A model generated the notes under the pieces. The model saw only the letters and a list, made by a program, of their open reading frames with translations. It had not been told where the DNA came from and made no database searches. DNA of 33,650 nucleotides from Treponema sp. (GTDB taxonomy: Bacteria; Spirochaetota; Spirochaetia; Treponematales; Treponemataceae). Positions within the stretch are counted from its first letter, which is position 1. The number at the start of each line of letters is the position of its first letter. This document shows, one piece after another, positions 1 to 6,700 of the stretch. The position numbers were made by a program, and so were the translations under genes. The DNA lies in assembly GCA_016293495.1 (NCBI GenBank), contig JAEDED010000024.1:1-33650 (forward strand). The letters run 5' to 3'.

Positions 1-2
1 GT

Positions 3-269
3 TACAAGGAAGGTGCGAAATCAAAGACATTCAGCGTGACCTTGAAATGTGATGAACACAAGCAGCAGCAGGATTTTCAGGAAACAGAAGAATTCAAGCA
101 GCTTTCAAAAGAACGCTATAAAATTGAGGCAAAGAACAGTGAACTCAAAAACGTACTGGGTTACGATGTTTCAATGGGTAATTGTCTTTATGCAACAAAA
201 ATACAGGGAGCCTGCACAATCTTTGCAGCTAATATAAAACGAATTATTACAATTCTTGATGAAAAATAA
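3..269 (+). CDS. IS1182-family transposase, C-terminal fragment (truncated by window edge)
   Basis: An open frame enters from the left edge of the window and stops at 267-269. The 88 or so visible residues contain a run like RYKIEAKNSELKN followed by a GYD motif and a C-terminal IQGACTIFAANIKRI stretch. This is the usual tail of IS1182-type DDE transposases, which cut and rejoin DNA at the ends of the insertion sequence. The catalytic DDE core lies outside the window, so intactness cannot be judged. A hairpin terminator and repeated motifs follow directly, as expected for the right end of an element. A GTG at 36 is an internal codon, not the likely start. The family assignment rests on remembered C-terminal motifs. 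Confidence 0.8.
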   Translation, partial: YKEGAKSKTFSVTLKCDEHKQQQDFQETEEFKQLSKERYKIEAKNSELKNVLGYDVSMGNCLYATKIQGACTIFAANIKRIITILDEK

Positions 270-306
270 GGAAATGAAAGACAAATAATTTGCTCTTTAA
301 AAGAGC

Positions 307-356
307 AAAAGCCAGATTTATGAGATTTTTTTTCTCAAAAATCTGGCTTTTTTTTT
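307..356 (+). terminator. Rho-independent terminator after the transposase
   Basis: A 19-bp inverted repeat (307-325 with 333-351, one mismatch) encloses a loop of seven T and ends in a run of T. A 15-nt perfect palindrome lies immediately before it at 292-306. It sits 38 bp after the transposase stop and would end its transcript. Confidence 0.85.
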
Positions 357-375
357 CAGGCCTTAAAAATGGAGA

Positions 376-540
376 CCTTTTTCAGGACGCCACTGAAAAA
401 GTCTGTTTTTGCAAATTTTAGTCCATATTTAGTGTGTTTTCTTTGCATTTTTAGGCATAAACAACACTAATTTTTCTAAAATTCGACCTTTTTCAGTGGC
501 CTCCTTTTTCAGTGGCCTCCTTTTTGAAGTATACCTTTTT
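376..540. mobile_element. Right-end region of the insertion sequence with repeated subterminal motifs
   Basis: The core CTTTTTCAG occurs four times: plus strand at 377-385, 488-496 and 504-512, and inverted within 389-401 as GCCACTGAAAAAG. The last two are exact tandem 16-mers (487-502 and 503-518), followed by a partial third at 519-526. Clustered copies of a short motif between a transposase stop and the neighbouring gene fit transposase-binding sites at an IS end. The exact terminus and target duplication cannot be fixed because the left end is missing. Apart from this and the hairpin, 270-570 holds no gene. Confidence 0.5.
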
Positions 541-570
541 TTTTCGGTCTTTATTTATTTTATATATAAA

Positions 571-1602
571 TTATGCCTGTAATGCAGTTACCGCAACAGT
601 TGCGATGATGTCGTCAACGTTACATCCGCGTGAAAGGTCGTTCAATGGTTTTGCAAAGCCCTGACAAACAGGACCGATAGCCATCCAGCCGCCCATACGC
701 TGACAGATCTTGTAACCGATGTTACCAGCATTGATGTTAGGGAAGATGAATGTATTTGCATGACCTGCAACATTGCTACCAGGAGCTTTGAGTTCTCCAA
801 CTTCTGGAGCTACTGCTGCATCAAACTGGAATTCTCCGTCGAGAGCTAAATCAGGTGCTGCTGCTTTTGCAAGTTCTGTTGCTTTCTGTACTTTAGAAAC
901 TGTGTCGTAGAATTTTGCATCGTTTCCAGATCCCTTTGTAGAGAATGAAAGCATTGCAACGCGTGGTTCGATTCCTGCGATTTTCTTTGCTGTATCAGCA
1001 GAGGCTACTGCGATATCTGCAAGTTCTTCTGCGCTTGGTTCAATGTTGATAGCACAGTCACCGAATACTGCAACGCCTTCCGGTACGTATTTATTTCCAC
1101 ATTCTGGAGCAACCATGATAAAGCATGAAGAAACAGTTTTGATTCCAGGAGCTGTTTTGATAACCTGAAGTCCAGGACGTAATGTGTTTGCTGTTGAATG
1201 ACATGCACCGGATACGAATCCGTCTGCATCACCAGCTTTGAGGATTAAAGCACCATACATTGTGTGGTCTTTAAGGATTGCAGCTTTTGCAGCGGCAACA
1301 TCAGCATATTCAGGTGCACCTGTTTTTTTGTTGATTTTTCCTTCACGAGCTTTGAAAAGGAGTTCTGCATATTTGTCTGCGTTTGCGTCTTTTGCAGGGT
1401 CAACAAGAGTAACTCCACTGAGATCGGCATTAGAGCCTGATGCTTTAATGTCTTCATCTGAACCGATCAAAATTATTTTTGCGATTCCTTCTTTTACGAT
1501 ACGGCTTGCAGCTTCTACAACTCGTTTGTCTTCGCCTTCACAAAGAACGATTGTTTTACCTGCAGTCTTAGCTTTTGTCAGTAATTCATCTACAAATGCC
1601 AT
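571..1602 (-). CDS. pta: Phosphate acetyltransferase
   Basis: This is a 343-residue single-domain phosphotransacetylase (PTA_PTB family). It interconverts acetyl-CoA plus phosphate with acetyl phosphate plus CoA in the cytoplasm, and with acetate kinase makes ATP during acetate fermentation. The N-terminus (KTIVLCEGEDKRVVEA) and the conserved block around DGFVSGACHSTANTLRPG (about residues 127-144) are typical, as are the GELKAPGSNVAGHANTFIFP and GNIGYKICQRM runs near the C-terminus. The length matches the short bacterial form that lacks the regulatory N-terminal domains of the E. coli enzyme. An AAGGAAGG ribosome-binding site precedes the ATG by about 6 bases. It lies 55 bp downstream of the GT-B-like gene on the same strand and may be transcribed with it or from its own promoter. 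An insertion-sequence end lies close to its 3' end. Confidence 0.95.
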   Translation of the reverse strand: MAFVDELLTKAKTAGKTIVLCEGEDKRVVEAASRIVKEGIAKIILIGSDEDIKASGSNADLSGVTLVDPAKDANADKYAELLFKAREGKINKKTGAPEYADVAAAKAAILKDHTMYGALILKAGDADGFVSGACHSTANTLRPGLQVIKTAPGIKTVSSCFIMVAPECGNKYVPEGVAVFGDCAINIEPSAEELADIAVASADTAKKIAGIEPRVAMLSFSTKGSGNDAKFYDTVSKVQKATELAKAAAPDLALDGEFQFDAAVAPEVGELKAPGSNVAGHANTFIFPNINAGNIGYKICQRMGGWMAIGPVCQGFAKPLNDLSRGCNVDDIIATVAVTALQA

Positions 1603-1633
1603 GTAAAACCTTCCTTAAAAAGATAGAAATATA

Positions 1634-1661
1634 TTATTAAAATAGACCAAGAGTATATCAA
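1634..1661 (-). promoter_or_regulatory. Candidate sigma70 promoter for pta
   Basis: On the minus strand a TTGATA -35 (1656-1661, overlapping the upstream stop codon) is followed after 16 bases by TAATAA (1634-1639). The AT-rich region allows several registers, so this is a weak call. Confidence 0.35.
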
Positions 1662-3151
1662 CTCATGGCGATTTTTACAACTTCAAGGGCTCCGTCATAA
1701 GTCTTGATTTTATCGTTATGGATGATGGAATTAATATTGTATTTGAAAAGATCATCTTCCTCGATAAGAATCTTGAGTACGCGGTGAAGAATGTCAGGAG
1801 TAGTAACTTCCTTTGTACCGTCACCGATTTCTGAACCACGGATTGCACCCCAGGCTTCGTGACGACCAACACGCTGGATAAACAGCTTCGGAATCGGATA
1901 GAACGAAAGTTCACTTGGCTTTGTAATCATAAAGTCGCTCTGACGCATCAAAAGGTTAGTTGCATAAACTGCGGCATAGAAATCTTTATGAAGGAAAATA
2001 TGAACGCCCGTAATTTTTTCTGTTGCCATGGAATTAATAAACTTCTGTGTTTTTTTCCAGTCGCTGTGCATTGTATATCCAATTCCATCTTTGTCCAAAT
2101 GTTCCTTTAAAATCTGCCAGCGTCCTTCGTGGTCACCCATGTTGATAAGAAGGGTAGATTTGCTTTCATTAATGTAATCCTTGCAGTAATTTGCAATATC
2201 GGCAAATTTTAAAGCCTGAGCTCCAGCACCGCCCATTGTCAAAAGGAATCTTCGAGGTTCCTTTTTTTTCATTCGCTGAAGACGTGCCTTGCAGTCAACT
2301 GCGATGTTGGCTTTTAATTCGTAGTCAACATAGTGTCCGGCAAGAATAATTTCTTCGTCTTTAAGACAGTTCTGAATCGGATACTTTTTTTCCATGTTGA
2401 TCAGAGTTCTGTAACCCATGTAGGCAGACGGAGACTGAACTGTATGGATTGAACCTTCAGCAAGCCAGAAGGCAAGAGGAAGGTTGTCAGGAATCATCGA
2501 AACAACACGGTCACAACCGTTAAGAACTGCAGCGTGTCCTACCCAAGGATGAGCTGCAACAATCGGAATGTTCTTCGGAATTTTTTCAAATGCAGGAACA
2601 AAGAAATCCGACAGAAGTCTCTGCTGCAGTGAAGAATCAAGACCAAGACTAGTCTTTGAAGTTACGTTTTCCCAGATGTGGTTGTTGAACCACTTCCATT
2701 TCTGCGAAAGACGGCTGAAAACATTGTATTTATTTTCGAGTGATTTAATAGACTGTGCTATTGAAGTGTTCTGGAACGACATCAGATCGAGAAGATAAGA
2801 CTTTATTCCCAGGGAATGTGCTGCGGATGCAAGCGCAATTGCAATTCGCCAATGACCGAAGCCCATTCGTATTGTTCCGATAATCAGGGATTTTTTAGGA
2901 TTAATTTCTTCGTACTTAAGTTTCTTTCCTGTTTCAGGATCAATCATTGCCTGTTCATCATCTCTGCAGACTAATGTCCATACGTTGAAGTTTTTATAAA
3001 CTTCACCTTTAGGAATTGCAACTAAATCAAGTGGTTCACTGCGTTTTCCAAAAAACATTTTACTGAATTTAACAGTCAGGCGTGTAAAGAAAAGAGAAGA
3101 GCGTGAAATTCGGTTACCGAAAGGCTTAACTAAATCGTCTGTATATTTCAT
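1658..3151 (-). CDS. Uncharacterised GT-B-fold glycosyltransferase-like protein
   Basis: This is a 497-residue cytoplasmic protein. The segment IIGTIRMGFGHWRIAIALAS (about residues 90-109) resembles the Gly-rich nucleotide loop of MGDG synthase/MurG-type GT-B enzymes (GxGHxxAA). A second Gly-rich strand-turn, LLTMGGAGAQ, lies near residue 315 and would start the C-terminal Rossmann-like half. A KPSELSFYPIPKLF segment is placed where GT-B enzymes bind the sugar nucleotide. No signal peptide is seen. Donor and acceptor cannot be read from the sequence; a role in glycolipid or envelope glycan synthesis is inference only. It is followed on the same strand by pta after 55 bp and is divergent from the HTH-EIIA gene. 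Assignment to a named family is uncertain. Confidence 0.55.
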   Translation of the reverse strand: MKYTDDLVKPFGNRISRSSLFFTRLTVKFSKMFFGKRSEPLDLVAIPKGEVYKNFNVWTLVCRDDEQAMIDPETGKKLKYEEINPKKSLIIGTIRMGFGHWRIAIALASAAHSLGIKSYLLDLMSFQNTSIAQSIKSLENKYNVFSRLSQKWKWFNNHIWENVTSKTSLGLDSSLQQRLLSDFFVPAFEKIPKNIPIVAAHPWVGHAAVLNGCDRVVSMIPDNLPLAFWLAEGSIHTVQSPSAYMGYRTLINMEKKYPIQNCLKDEEIILAGHYVDYELKANIAVDCKARLQRMKKKEPRRFLLTMGGAGAQALKFADIANYCKDYINESKSTLLINMGDHEGRWQILKEHLDKDGIGYTMHSDWKKTQKFINSMATEKITGVHIFLHKDFYAAVYATNLLMRQSDFMITKPSELSFYPIPKLFIQRVGRHEAWGAIRGSEIGDGTKEVTTPDILHRVLKILIEEDDLFKYNINSIIHNDKIKTYDGALEVVKIAMS

Positions 3152-3293
3152 ATTTCAATTTTACAACTGTTTTTTTTACTTGTCGAGAAAATATGAACAT
3201 ACGTATATAATATGTAGAAAATATGAATTATCTGACAAAAAAGTGAGGAATTTTCGGTAAATTTGAATAAATTTGGTGAGAAAAAGTTTTATC
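3152..3293. promoter_or_regulatory. Divergent control region with paired 11-bp direct repeats
   Basis: The intergenic region between the GT-B-like gene and the HTH-EIIA gene contains GAAAATATGAA twice (3187-3197 and 3217-3227), start points 30 bp apart. Between the copies lies an imperfect palindrome (ACATA...TATGT, 3199-3215) that includes a TATAAT on the plus strand (3206-3211). The arrangement looks like an operator or promoter cluster. The regulator is unknown. Confidence 0.35.
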
Positions 3294-3322
3294 TTGACAA
3301 AATACGGTAATAGATGCAAAAT
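3294..3322 (+). promoter_or_regulatory. Sigma70-type promoter of the HTH-EIIA gene
   Basis: A consensus TTGACA (3294-3299) is followed after 17 bases by CAAAAT (3317-3322, 4 of 6). It lies 45 bp upstream of the GTG start, and a GAGG ribosome-binding site lies at 3357-3360. Confidence 0.55.
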
Positions 3323-3366
3323 ATTCAAAGAAATAGTAATCGTTTTATTAAAAAAAGAGGTTTATC

Positions 3367-4017
3367 GTGGAAGACGACATTCTTACAATCGAAGAAGTAG
3401 CAAAATACTTACGTGTTTCAGAGAGAACAGTTTATGACTGGGCACAGAAAGGTGAAATCCCATCAGGAAAAATCGGAACAGTATGGCGCTTCAAAAAAGC
3501 AGACATTGAAAAATGGGTAAATGACCGCCTTTCATCTGGTTCAAAATCAACAACAGCAAATCAGGCCGTTCAGATCTGCAACATTCTTTCTCCGGATCGT
3601 ATCGTTTATATTAACCAGTCAACAAAGCGCGATGCACTTGTAGAACTTGCCGCCAACTTGAGCACAGCTCCACAGGTTAAGTTTGCACAGGAACTTGAAA
3701 CAGAAATCCTTAAACGCGAAGAATTGATGTCTACAGCAATCGGTCGCGGTATTGCAATTCCTCACGTAAGACTTTCATCAGTTACTGACCTTGTTATGTC
3801 AGTAGGAATCTGTAAGTCACCTGTAATTGACTTCCAGACAATAGACGATGTTCCAGTACAGCTTTTGATTATGATCGCAGCTGCATACAACCAGCATTCA
3901 TATTATCTTCAGACATTGAGCTTCTTGAGTTCAAAACTTAAGAATGCAGATCTTCGTGATGCTCTTCTTAAATCAACAGATGCAGAAGCAGCATACAAGC
4001 TTTTGATTGAAGAATAA
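3367..4017 (+). CDS. PTS EIIA (fructose/nitrogen type) fused to an excisionase-type DNA-binding domain
   Basis: This is a 216-residue, two-domain protein. Residues about 3-52 form an excisionase/MerR-like winged helix (EEVAKYLRVSERTVYDWAQKG, then GTVWRFKKADIEKWV). Residues about 68-214 form an EIIA domain of the PtsN/FruA class, with the phosphorylated histidine in GIAIPH (His133). EIIA proteins take phosphate from HPr; here the attached DNA-binding domain suggests that phosphorylation state is read out as gene regulation rather than sugar transport, which is inference. No EIIB, EIIC, HPr or EI gene is near. The start is GTG at 3367, chosen for the GAGG site 6 bases upstream and for the domain boundary. 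It is transcribed alone, between a promoter and a bidirectional terminator. Confidence 0.85.
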   Translation: MEDDILTIEEVAKYLRVSERTVYDWAQKGEIPSGKIGTVWRFKKADIEKWVNDRLSSGSKSTTANQAVQICNILSPDRIVYINQSTKRDALVELAANLSTAPQVKFAQELETEILKREELMSTAIGRGIAIPHVRLSSVTDLVMSVGICKSPVIDFQTIDDVPVQLLIMIAAAYNQHSYYLQTLSFLSSKLKNADLRDALLKSTDAEAAYKLLIEE

Positions 4018-4037
4018 TATCTTTTGATAAAGAAAAG

Positions 4038-4065
4038 GGGCTGTCCAAAAAGAAATGGACAGCCC
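4038..4065. terminator. Bidirectional terminator between convergent genes
   Basis: A perfect 10-bp stem (4038-4047 with 4056-4065) with an 8-base loop lies between the convergent HTH-EIIA and transglutaminase-like genes. T-rich sequence follows it on both strands (ATTTTT on plus, CTTTTC on minus), so it can serve both transcripts. Confidence 0.8.
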
Positions 4066-4112
4066 TGATTATTTTTAAAGACAAAAGAATTCTTCTGTGC
4101 TAAAGTTTATTT

Positions 4113-5294
4113 TTAAGGAAGGTCAACTTCAATCCATTTTGAAGTATCGCTATGTTCCTGGGCAATAAGGCCGAAGTTGACCTGTGCTGTAGTTTCACCG
4201 AGAACATAGTTTATACCGTTAGCTTCGATTGCCGCACCGTTCTGGTTTACTGCAGCACCGAAAACGGCGTGACTGTATTCCCTTGAAATAAAGAGCTCTG
4301 TCGGAATACCGAAGTGTTCAAGCATGATGCACATAAGCATTGAGCGGCTGTCACAGTCACATCCAAAGCCCTGGATAGCTGCAACAGGAACTGTAAAGTC
4401 AGCATGAGCTCTGTCTCTTTCATATTCCATATCCTGAACCCAGTCCAGAAGCATCTGGATCATTTCCATGTGAGGTGCCTTAAAGTTTGCCTTCTGGGCT
4501 GAAGGAAGAAGTTCTTTGTAAACATCTCTTGCAATGTCATCAAACGCATTATAGCTTTCTCTGAAAAGCTGGCGGTAATAACGCTGCCATGCTTCCTTCC
4601 ATTTTTCGTGATTACCATAAATCTTTAATACATCATATTCGCGTTCGAGAACAAACTTGCTTCTTTCAATTGCATCGGCTTCAAGATTTGAAATAATTGT
4701 CTTTCCGCCGATATTGAGTACGATTTCTGCATTTTCAGTTTTAGGGAACGCAAAGGTAGTAACTGGTCCTGGTCGTCTGAAATCTTCCTGGCAGAAGAAA
4801 ATGCTGTCGATAATCGAGAGCATGTACTGGTCGCAGTCACGGCTGATCTGGGCGTCAGCATATGTAAGCATGAGAATGTTCTGTTTTTTTGAAGGATTAT
4901 CTTTTAACGGCACCTGAATTGAAAAAGCCCATCCAGCATAAAGATTCTGGTCAGGCAGGACAAACTGAAAAGTTGAAAGGTAACATTCTCTTCCAAACCA
5001 GTTTACTTCTTCAATTCCACCTTTGGCACTAAGCTGGCTTATGACATCTTCAATCATTACCTTAGGATTTTTGTAAGTTTCTTCAGGATAGAACTTCAAG
5101 GCAAATTTTACAGGCATCAGTTTATTTTCAAAGAAAAGGGAATTTTCAGTTCCGTCACTGATTTCAAAGCCTTCTGGGATATCCATGACAAAATTAATAT
5201 CCTCGAAAGTATACATGTCAGCAAAAAGGGAATTTGCGAAGACGAACATTCCCAAAAATAAAACAGCTATATGTTTAACAATCTTTCTTGTCAT
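4113..5294 (-). CDS. Exported transglutaminase-like protein
   Basis: This is a 393-residue protein with a clear signal peptide (basic MTRKIVKH, hydrophobic core to about residue 22, cleavage likely near SLFA-D). Residues about 28-165 form an N-terminal domain of unknown type, rich in beta strands. The C-terminal half resembles a transglutaminase-like cysteine-protease fold: Cys314 followed by Asp315 in GCDCDSRS, His342 in EYSHAVFG, and a GETT turn (Glu367) where the third catalytic residue normally lies. Such domains act as peptidases or acyl transferases on envelope proteins; the substrate here is unknown. A GAGG site precedes the ATG. It is divergent from rluA with only 33 bp between the two start codons. 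The periplasmic or surface location is inferred from the signal peptide; no lipobox cysteine is seen. Confidence 0.7.
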   Translation of the reverse strand: MTRKIVKHIAVLFLGMFVFANSLFADMYTFEDINFVMDIPEGFEISDGTENSLFFENKLMPVKFALKFYPEETYKNPKVMIEDVISQLSAKGGIEEVNWFGRECYLSTFQFVLPDQNLYAGWAFSIQVPLKDNPSKKQNILMLTYADAQISRDCDQYMLSIIDSIFFCQEDFRRPGPVTTFAFPKTENAEIVLNIGGKTIISNLEADAIERSKFVLEREYDVLKIYGNHEKWKEAWQRYYRQLFRESYNAFDDIARDVYKELLPSAQKANFKAPHMEMIQMLLDWVQDMEYERDRAHADFTVPVAAIQGFGCDCDSRSMLMCIMLEHFGIPTELFISREYSHAVFGAAVNQNGAAIEANGINYVLGETTAQVNFGLIAQEHSDTSKWIEVDLP

Positions 5295-5316
5295 TTTTTG
5301 CCTCTTTATATATAGT

Positions 5317-5327
5317 CATAATATCGT
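5317..5327 (+). promoter_or_regulatory. -10 element implying a leaderless mRNA for the pseudouridine synthase
   Basis: CATAAT (5317-5322) ends five bases before the ATG at 5328, so transcription would start at or next to the start codon. No Shine-Dalgarno sequence is present in the 33-bp divergent spacer. The matching -35 is only T-rich (5294-5299). Confidence 0.4.
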
Positions 5328-5987
5328 ATGAATCCAGTTCCAATTATATATGAAAATTCTGAAATTATCATCATAAACAAGCCTCAGGGAGTTGCCGTAC
5401 AGGGAGGGCAGAACATTGCTCATCCTTTAGACAGGGAACTTCCACAGCAGTTAGGCTATCCGGTTTACCTCGTTCATCGTCTTGACCAGGAAACTCAAGG
5501 CCTTCTCGTTGTTGCAAAAACACCGCAGGCTGCAAACAAATGGACTCATCTGATCGGCGAAAAAGCCGTTACAAAGGAATACGATGCCGTCTGCATCGGA
5601 GTTCCTTCAAACCCGAAAGGCCAGTTCAAATCCTCAATCAACGACCGCGGGATAGAAAAATCAGCCCTCACGTTCTATGAAGTAAAAAAAACATGGGATA
5701 TTGATAGTTACAGGCTTTCGTTAATACATCTGACCCTGGGAACGGGCCGTATGCACCAGATCCGTATCCATTTAGCCAAAGCAGGCTTTCCAATCGCCGG
5801 CGACGACAAACATGGCGACTTTAAGGCCAACAAAGCCATCAAAAAACTCACCGGCATTAAACGCCTTCAATTGATAAGCTCCAGACTCACTATCCCGGTA
5901 GATGGCCAAAACCTGACCTTCGAACTTGAAATTCCATTCAAGGTAGAGTTAAAGCCTCAGAGTGAAGTTAATACCAGCAGTTGTTAG
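5328..5987 (+). CDS. RluA-family RNA pseudouridine synthase
   Basis: This is a 219-residue protein that isomerises uridine to pseudouridine in rRNA or tRNA. The catalytic motif is HRLDQETQG, with Asp53 as nucleophile. The N-terminal IIYENSEIIIINKPQGVAVQGG and the C-terminal TGRMHQIRIHLAKAGFP then GDDKHG blocks are diagnostic of the RluA/RluC/RluD group. It has no S4 RNA-binding domain, so it is a short form and its target site cannot be named. The first ATG matches the family start, but no ribosome-binding site precedes it (see the -10 entry). Its codons end in C more often than those of its neighbours, a mild difference only. It is divergent from the transglutaminase-like gene. Confidence 0.9.
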   Translation: MNPVPIIYENSEIIIINKPQGVAVQGGQNIAHPLDRELPQQLGYPVYLVHRLDQETQGLLVVAKTPQAANKWTHLIGEKAVTKEYDAVCIGVPSNPKGQFKSSINDRGIEKSALTFYEVKKTWDIDSYRLSLIHLTLGTGRMHQIRIHLAKAGFPIAGDDKHGDFKANKAIKKLTGIKRLQLISSRLTIPVDGQNLTFELEIPFKVELKPQSEVNTSSC

Positions 5988-6096
5988 TAGGGATATAAGA
6001 AAAAAAGGCATTGCGTAGCAGAAAGCAGGGATTCAGGAAATTTAAGGTGCCTGCAAAGCGTGTGTACTAAATTTAGATATTTTTACCTATATTATA

Positions 6097-6125
6097 TTGA
6101 CCACATTCATTAATTTCTCTATTAT
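6097..6125 (+). promoter_or_regulatory. Sigma70 promoter of the rimP-nusA-infB operon
   Basis: TTGACC (6097-6102) is followed after exactly 17 bases by TATTAT (6120-6125). Transcription should start near 6132, about 25 bases before the leader hairpin. The 5988-6096 stretch upstream shows no gene, clear terminator or other element. Confidence 0.7.
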
Positions 6126-6157
6126 ATATGAGTACATTTTAATTACCTTTTAAGATG

Positions 6158-6182
6158 GACTCGTGTGAACGGGTCTTTTTTT
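6158..6182 (+). terminator. Terminator-like hairpin in the rimP leader (candidate attenuator)
   Basis: A 7-bp stem (6158-6164 with 6169-6175, one G-U pair) with a GTGA tetraloop is followed at once by seven T (6176-6182). It lies between the promoter and the likely rimP start at 6221, so it would terminate transcription in the leader unless relieved. Putative attenuators upstream of rimP-nusA-infB are described in other phyla. Since NusA itself acts on hairpin terminators, feedback is plausible but inferred. Confidence 0.7.
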
Positions 6183-6220
6183 ATTTCCAAATAAACTTCT
6201 TAAAAGCACAGGATATCATA

Positions 6221-6685
6221 TTGGAATATATTTCATTAAATTCATTTCAGCATTATTCAGACTGTGCACCATTGGTGTCAGATCTTGGATACATTCTCGT
6301 TGAATTAAAGATTATTCCTGCTAAGACTACCGTTAAAATCAGCGCTGTAATTGCTTCTAAAGATGTTTCAAAAGATATCGGCGTTGATGACTGTTCCAAA
6401 GTACACCGCGCATTACTTTCTCGCTTGGAAGAACTTCTCGGTACTGATGATACTTACATGGAAGTTACTTCACCAGGAATGGACCGTAACATCAAAAACG
6501 CAGCAGAATTTGAAATCTTTAAGGGACGCGAAGTCCGTGTTTGGGATAAGACTGTTAGTGACTGGATTGGCGGTGTAATTACTGCTGCAGATTCAAACAG
6601 CGTATCTCTTGAAAATCAGGAAACTAAAGAAACTACGACAGTTAGTTTCGATAATATTGCGAAAGCTAAATTTATTCACATATAG
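6221..6685 (+). CDS. rimP: Ribosome maturation factor RimP
   Basis: RimP helps assemble the 30S subunit. With the TTG start chosen here the protein is 154 residues, close to the family norm of about 150. It shows the N-terminal DLGYILVELKI strand, the VDDCSKVHRALLSRLEELL helix, the YMEVTSPGMDR motif and the C-terminal SH3-like domain. An in-frame ATG at 6155 would give 176 residues, but it lies at the start of the terminator-like hairpin, whose stem and T run would be translated into a Phe-rich extension. The TTG at 6221 has an AGGA site about 8 bases upstream. It is first in an operon, 15 bp before nusA. The function call is secure; the start is inferred. Confidence 0.9.
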   Translation: MEYISLNSFQHYSDCAPLVSDLGYILVELKIIPAKTTVKISAVIASKDVSKDIGVDDCSKVHRALLSRLEELLGTDDTYMEVTSPGMDRNIKNAAEFEIFKGREVRVWDKTVSDWIGGVITAADSNSVSLENQETKETTTVSFDNIAKAKFIHI

Positions 6686-6700
6686 GGGGCACGAAAAAAA

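Noticed and set aside
1238..1606. Plus-strand open frame opposite pta
   Set aside because: It is a shadow of the strongly biased pta codons, with no initiation signals and no recognisable domain.
5988..6096. Riboswitch or small RNA between the pseudouridine synthase gene and rimP
   Set aside because: Only short, weak inverted repeats are visible, with no known aptamer core, promoter or terminator around them.
6155..6220. N-terminal extension of RimP starting at ATG 6155
   Set aside because: The sequence is a hairpin plus T run with no ribosome-binding site before the ATG, and RimP is of normal length without it.
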